A stretch of 64,000 nucleotides of DNA from Caldisericaceae bacterium (GTDB lineage Bacteria > Caldisericota > Caldisericia > Caldisericales > Caldisericaceae): the NCBI GenBank assembly GCA_027023025.1, contig JALVXB010000025.1, positions 1 through 64,000 of the forward strand, written 5' to 3'. The position numbers and the translations under genes were made by a program. This document shows, piece after piece, positions 62,974 through 64,000 of the stretch (positions are counted from its first letter, which is position 1; each line of letters opens with the position of its first letter). The notes under the pieces are model-generated. The model had not been told where the DNA came from. It saw only the letters and a program-made list of their open reading frames with translations, and made no database searches.

Positions 62974-64000
62974 TATTTGAGTATCTTTTCTGTGATTTCT
63001 TCTAATTTGTTCGCGATTTTTTCGAGGACAAAAATACCCTTTATGTAGTCCATTCGCGTTGGGCCAAGCAGTGCCAGTGTGCCCTCTAATTCTTTTACAG
63101 TATACTTAACTGTAATCAAACTGTAGTTCCACAGCTCTGGAAGTTTGTTTTCTTCCCCGATGAGAAATCCGATTTTGTCTTTTGAGGGGACATCTTCAAT
63201 TACTTCTTCGAGCAATTTTTTCTCTTCAAGCATTTCAAGAAGGAAGCGGGCTTTCTTTTCTGCGAGCGATATCTGTGTAGTGAGGAGGTTTGCAATACCC
63301 TTTATGTAAATTTCTCTCGTTTCACCTTTCTGGATTTCGTTTGACAGTTTAAGATAAACAGCTCTGAAAACTTCTGTGTCCGAAAATAGTTCGGATAAGA
63401 AGTTCTTTTCTTTTAGTATCTTTTTCGCTCTGCGCATGGACAAATTTTTGCAGTATTTGTTCAGTGCATTTTCGTATTGTTTCAGTACATTGTCTTTGAT
63501 TTTCTTTCTTAGGACTGGCGAAGGCTCAAGCGTGTGCGTCGTCGTAACGAGCACCATATATATTAAGTCTTCTACGGTAAACAGGTGAATGTACTTTATT
63601 TTTTCCTCTTCAAGGTCCGGTGCAAGCACGAGCGAAATTTCTTTTGTGTGGTAAGAGATAAGCTCTGATATTTCGTTAAGCAAGTCGTGCACATCGTTTA
63701 CTTCGGCAGGCTCGGGGAGTTTTATATCAAGGACATTAATTTTTTTTCTGTTTTTAAGCATCGTTTCTACATAGTAGCGATAACCCTTGCTCGTGGGCAT
63801 CCTTCCTGCCGATGTGTGTGGCTGGTATATGTAACCCATCTTCTCCAGCTCTGCCATTTCATTTCTTACAGTAGCTGGAGAAATATTTAACCTGTACTTT
63901 TTTACAATACTGCTTGAACCTACGGGCTTTCCTGTTTTAATGTATTCAGAAACGATGTTGCTCAGGATTTCGCCCTTTCTTTTATCTAAAGTATCACTCA
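62973..64000 (-). CDS. hrcA: Heat-inducible transcription repressor HrcA (start codon cut by one base)
   Basis: About 342 residues. The frame runs to the window edge, where only the last two bases (TG) of a start codon remain. The N-terminal winged helix reads KTGKPVGSSSIVKKY and ISPATVRNEMAELEKMGYIY, then PHTSAGRMPTSKGYRYYVET: the HrcA signature. The C-terminal part has the dimerisation and GroE-interaction domains, ending IKGIFVLEKIANKLEEITEK. It represses CIRCE-controlled genes such as groESL at 44 kb. mtaB follows directly rather than grpE-dnaK. Confidence 0.95.
   Translation of the reverse strand, partial: SDTLDKRKGEILSNIVSEYIKTGKPVGSSSIVKKYRLNISPATVRNEMAELEKMGYIYQPHTSAGRMPTSKGYRYYVETMLKNRKKINVLDIKLPEPAEVNDVHDLLNEISELISYHTKEISLVLAPDLEEEKIKYIHLFTVEDLIYMVLVTTTHTLEPSPVLRKKIKDNVLKQYENALNKYCKNLSMRRAKKILKEKNFLSELFSDTEVFRAVYLKLSNEIQKGETREIYIKGIANLLTTQISLAEKKARFLLEMLEEKKLLEEVIEDVPSKDKIGFLIGEENKLPELWNYSLITVKYTVKELEGTLALLGPTRMDYIKGIFVLEKIANKLEEITEKILK

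Overview
The window is a 64 kb stretch of an AT-rich bacterial chromosome. It runs from the last codons of tuf to an hrcA gene cut one base short of its start codon. Gene order and protein families are bacterial: tuf-rpmG-trnW-secE-nusG-rplKAJL, groESL under a CIRCE operator, hrcA, and rho-tdk-prfA-prmC. Secreted proteins with copper-amine-oxidase-like repeats, CsaB, DUF2207, FolE2, TTG/GTG starts and tight stop/start overlaps suggest an early-branching, perhaps thermophilic anaerobe. Caldisericota or a relative is my guess, but no rRNA is present to place it.

Layout. 1-3590: translation/transcription cluster with an L10 leader RNA, closed by a terminator; rpoBC does not follow rplL. 3600-5250: non-coding, built of dispersed repeats. 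5282-8041: nitronate monooxygenase-like enzyme and a secreted protein. 8042-11256: bifunctional catalase-peroxidase (katG) with its own promoter and a PerR-like palindrome. 11638-15289: small envelope genes and an ion transporter. 15290-16970: second repeat cluster. 16979-31750: housekeeping and envelope genes (ccdA, rbfA, nrnA, plsY, sppA, pcrA, an SPFH/DUF2207 membrane module, PBP1A, serS). 31831-32720: third repeat cluster, then tRNA-Ser. 32872-39000: a defence-type island with a two-TM PLD-like protein, an IS3 OrfA remnant, and an operon encoding a fused nuclease-methyltransferase, a specificity subunit with two similar target domains, and two further genes (a soluble protein and a four-helix membrane protein). 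39685-48547: small membrane proteins, PEBP lipoprotein, FucI-like protein, groESL, an MrfA-like helicase, folE2 and queD. 48646-60709: one long same-strand run, DUF364-fchA-rho-tdk-prfA-prmC-tsaC-def-fmt-csaB-comF plus a BtuFCD-type importer. 60710-61680: fourth repeat cluster in the opposite orientation. 61729-64000: mtaB and hrcA, transcribed leftward.

Most notable: (1) a composite intergenic repeat whose modules C, B and A keep the same order and polarity in the clusters; (2) the island with its BcgI-like restriction-modification pair, the unassigned soluble/4TM gene pair, and two attC-like palindromes placed 8-9 nt after gene stops; (3) several genes with a -10 box 5-7 nt before the start codon and no Shine-Dalgarno, implying leaderless transcripts; (4) secE starting 6 nt after the CCA end of tRNA-Trp.
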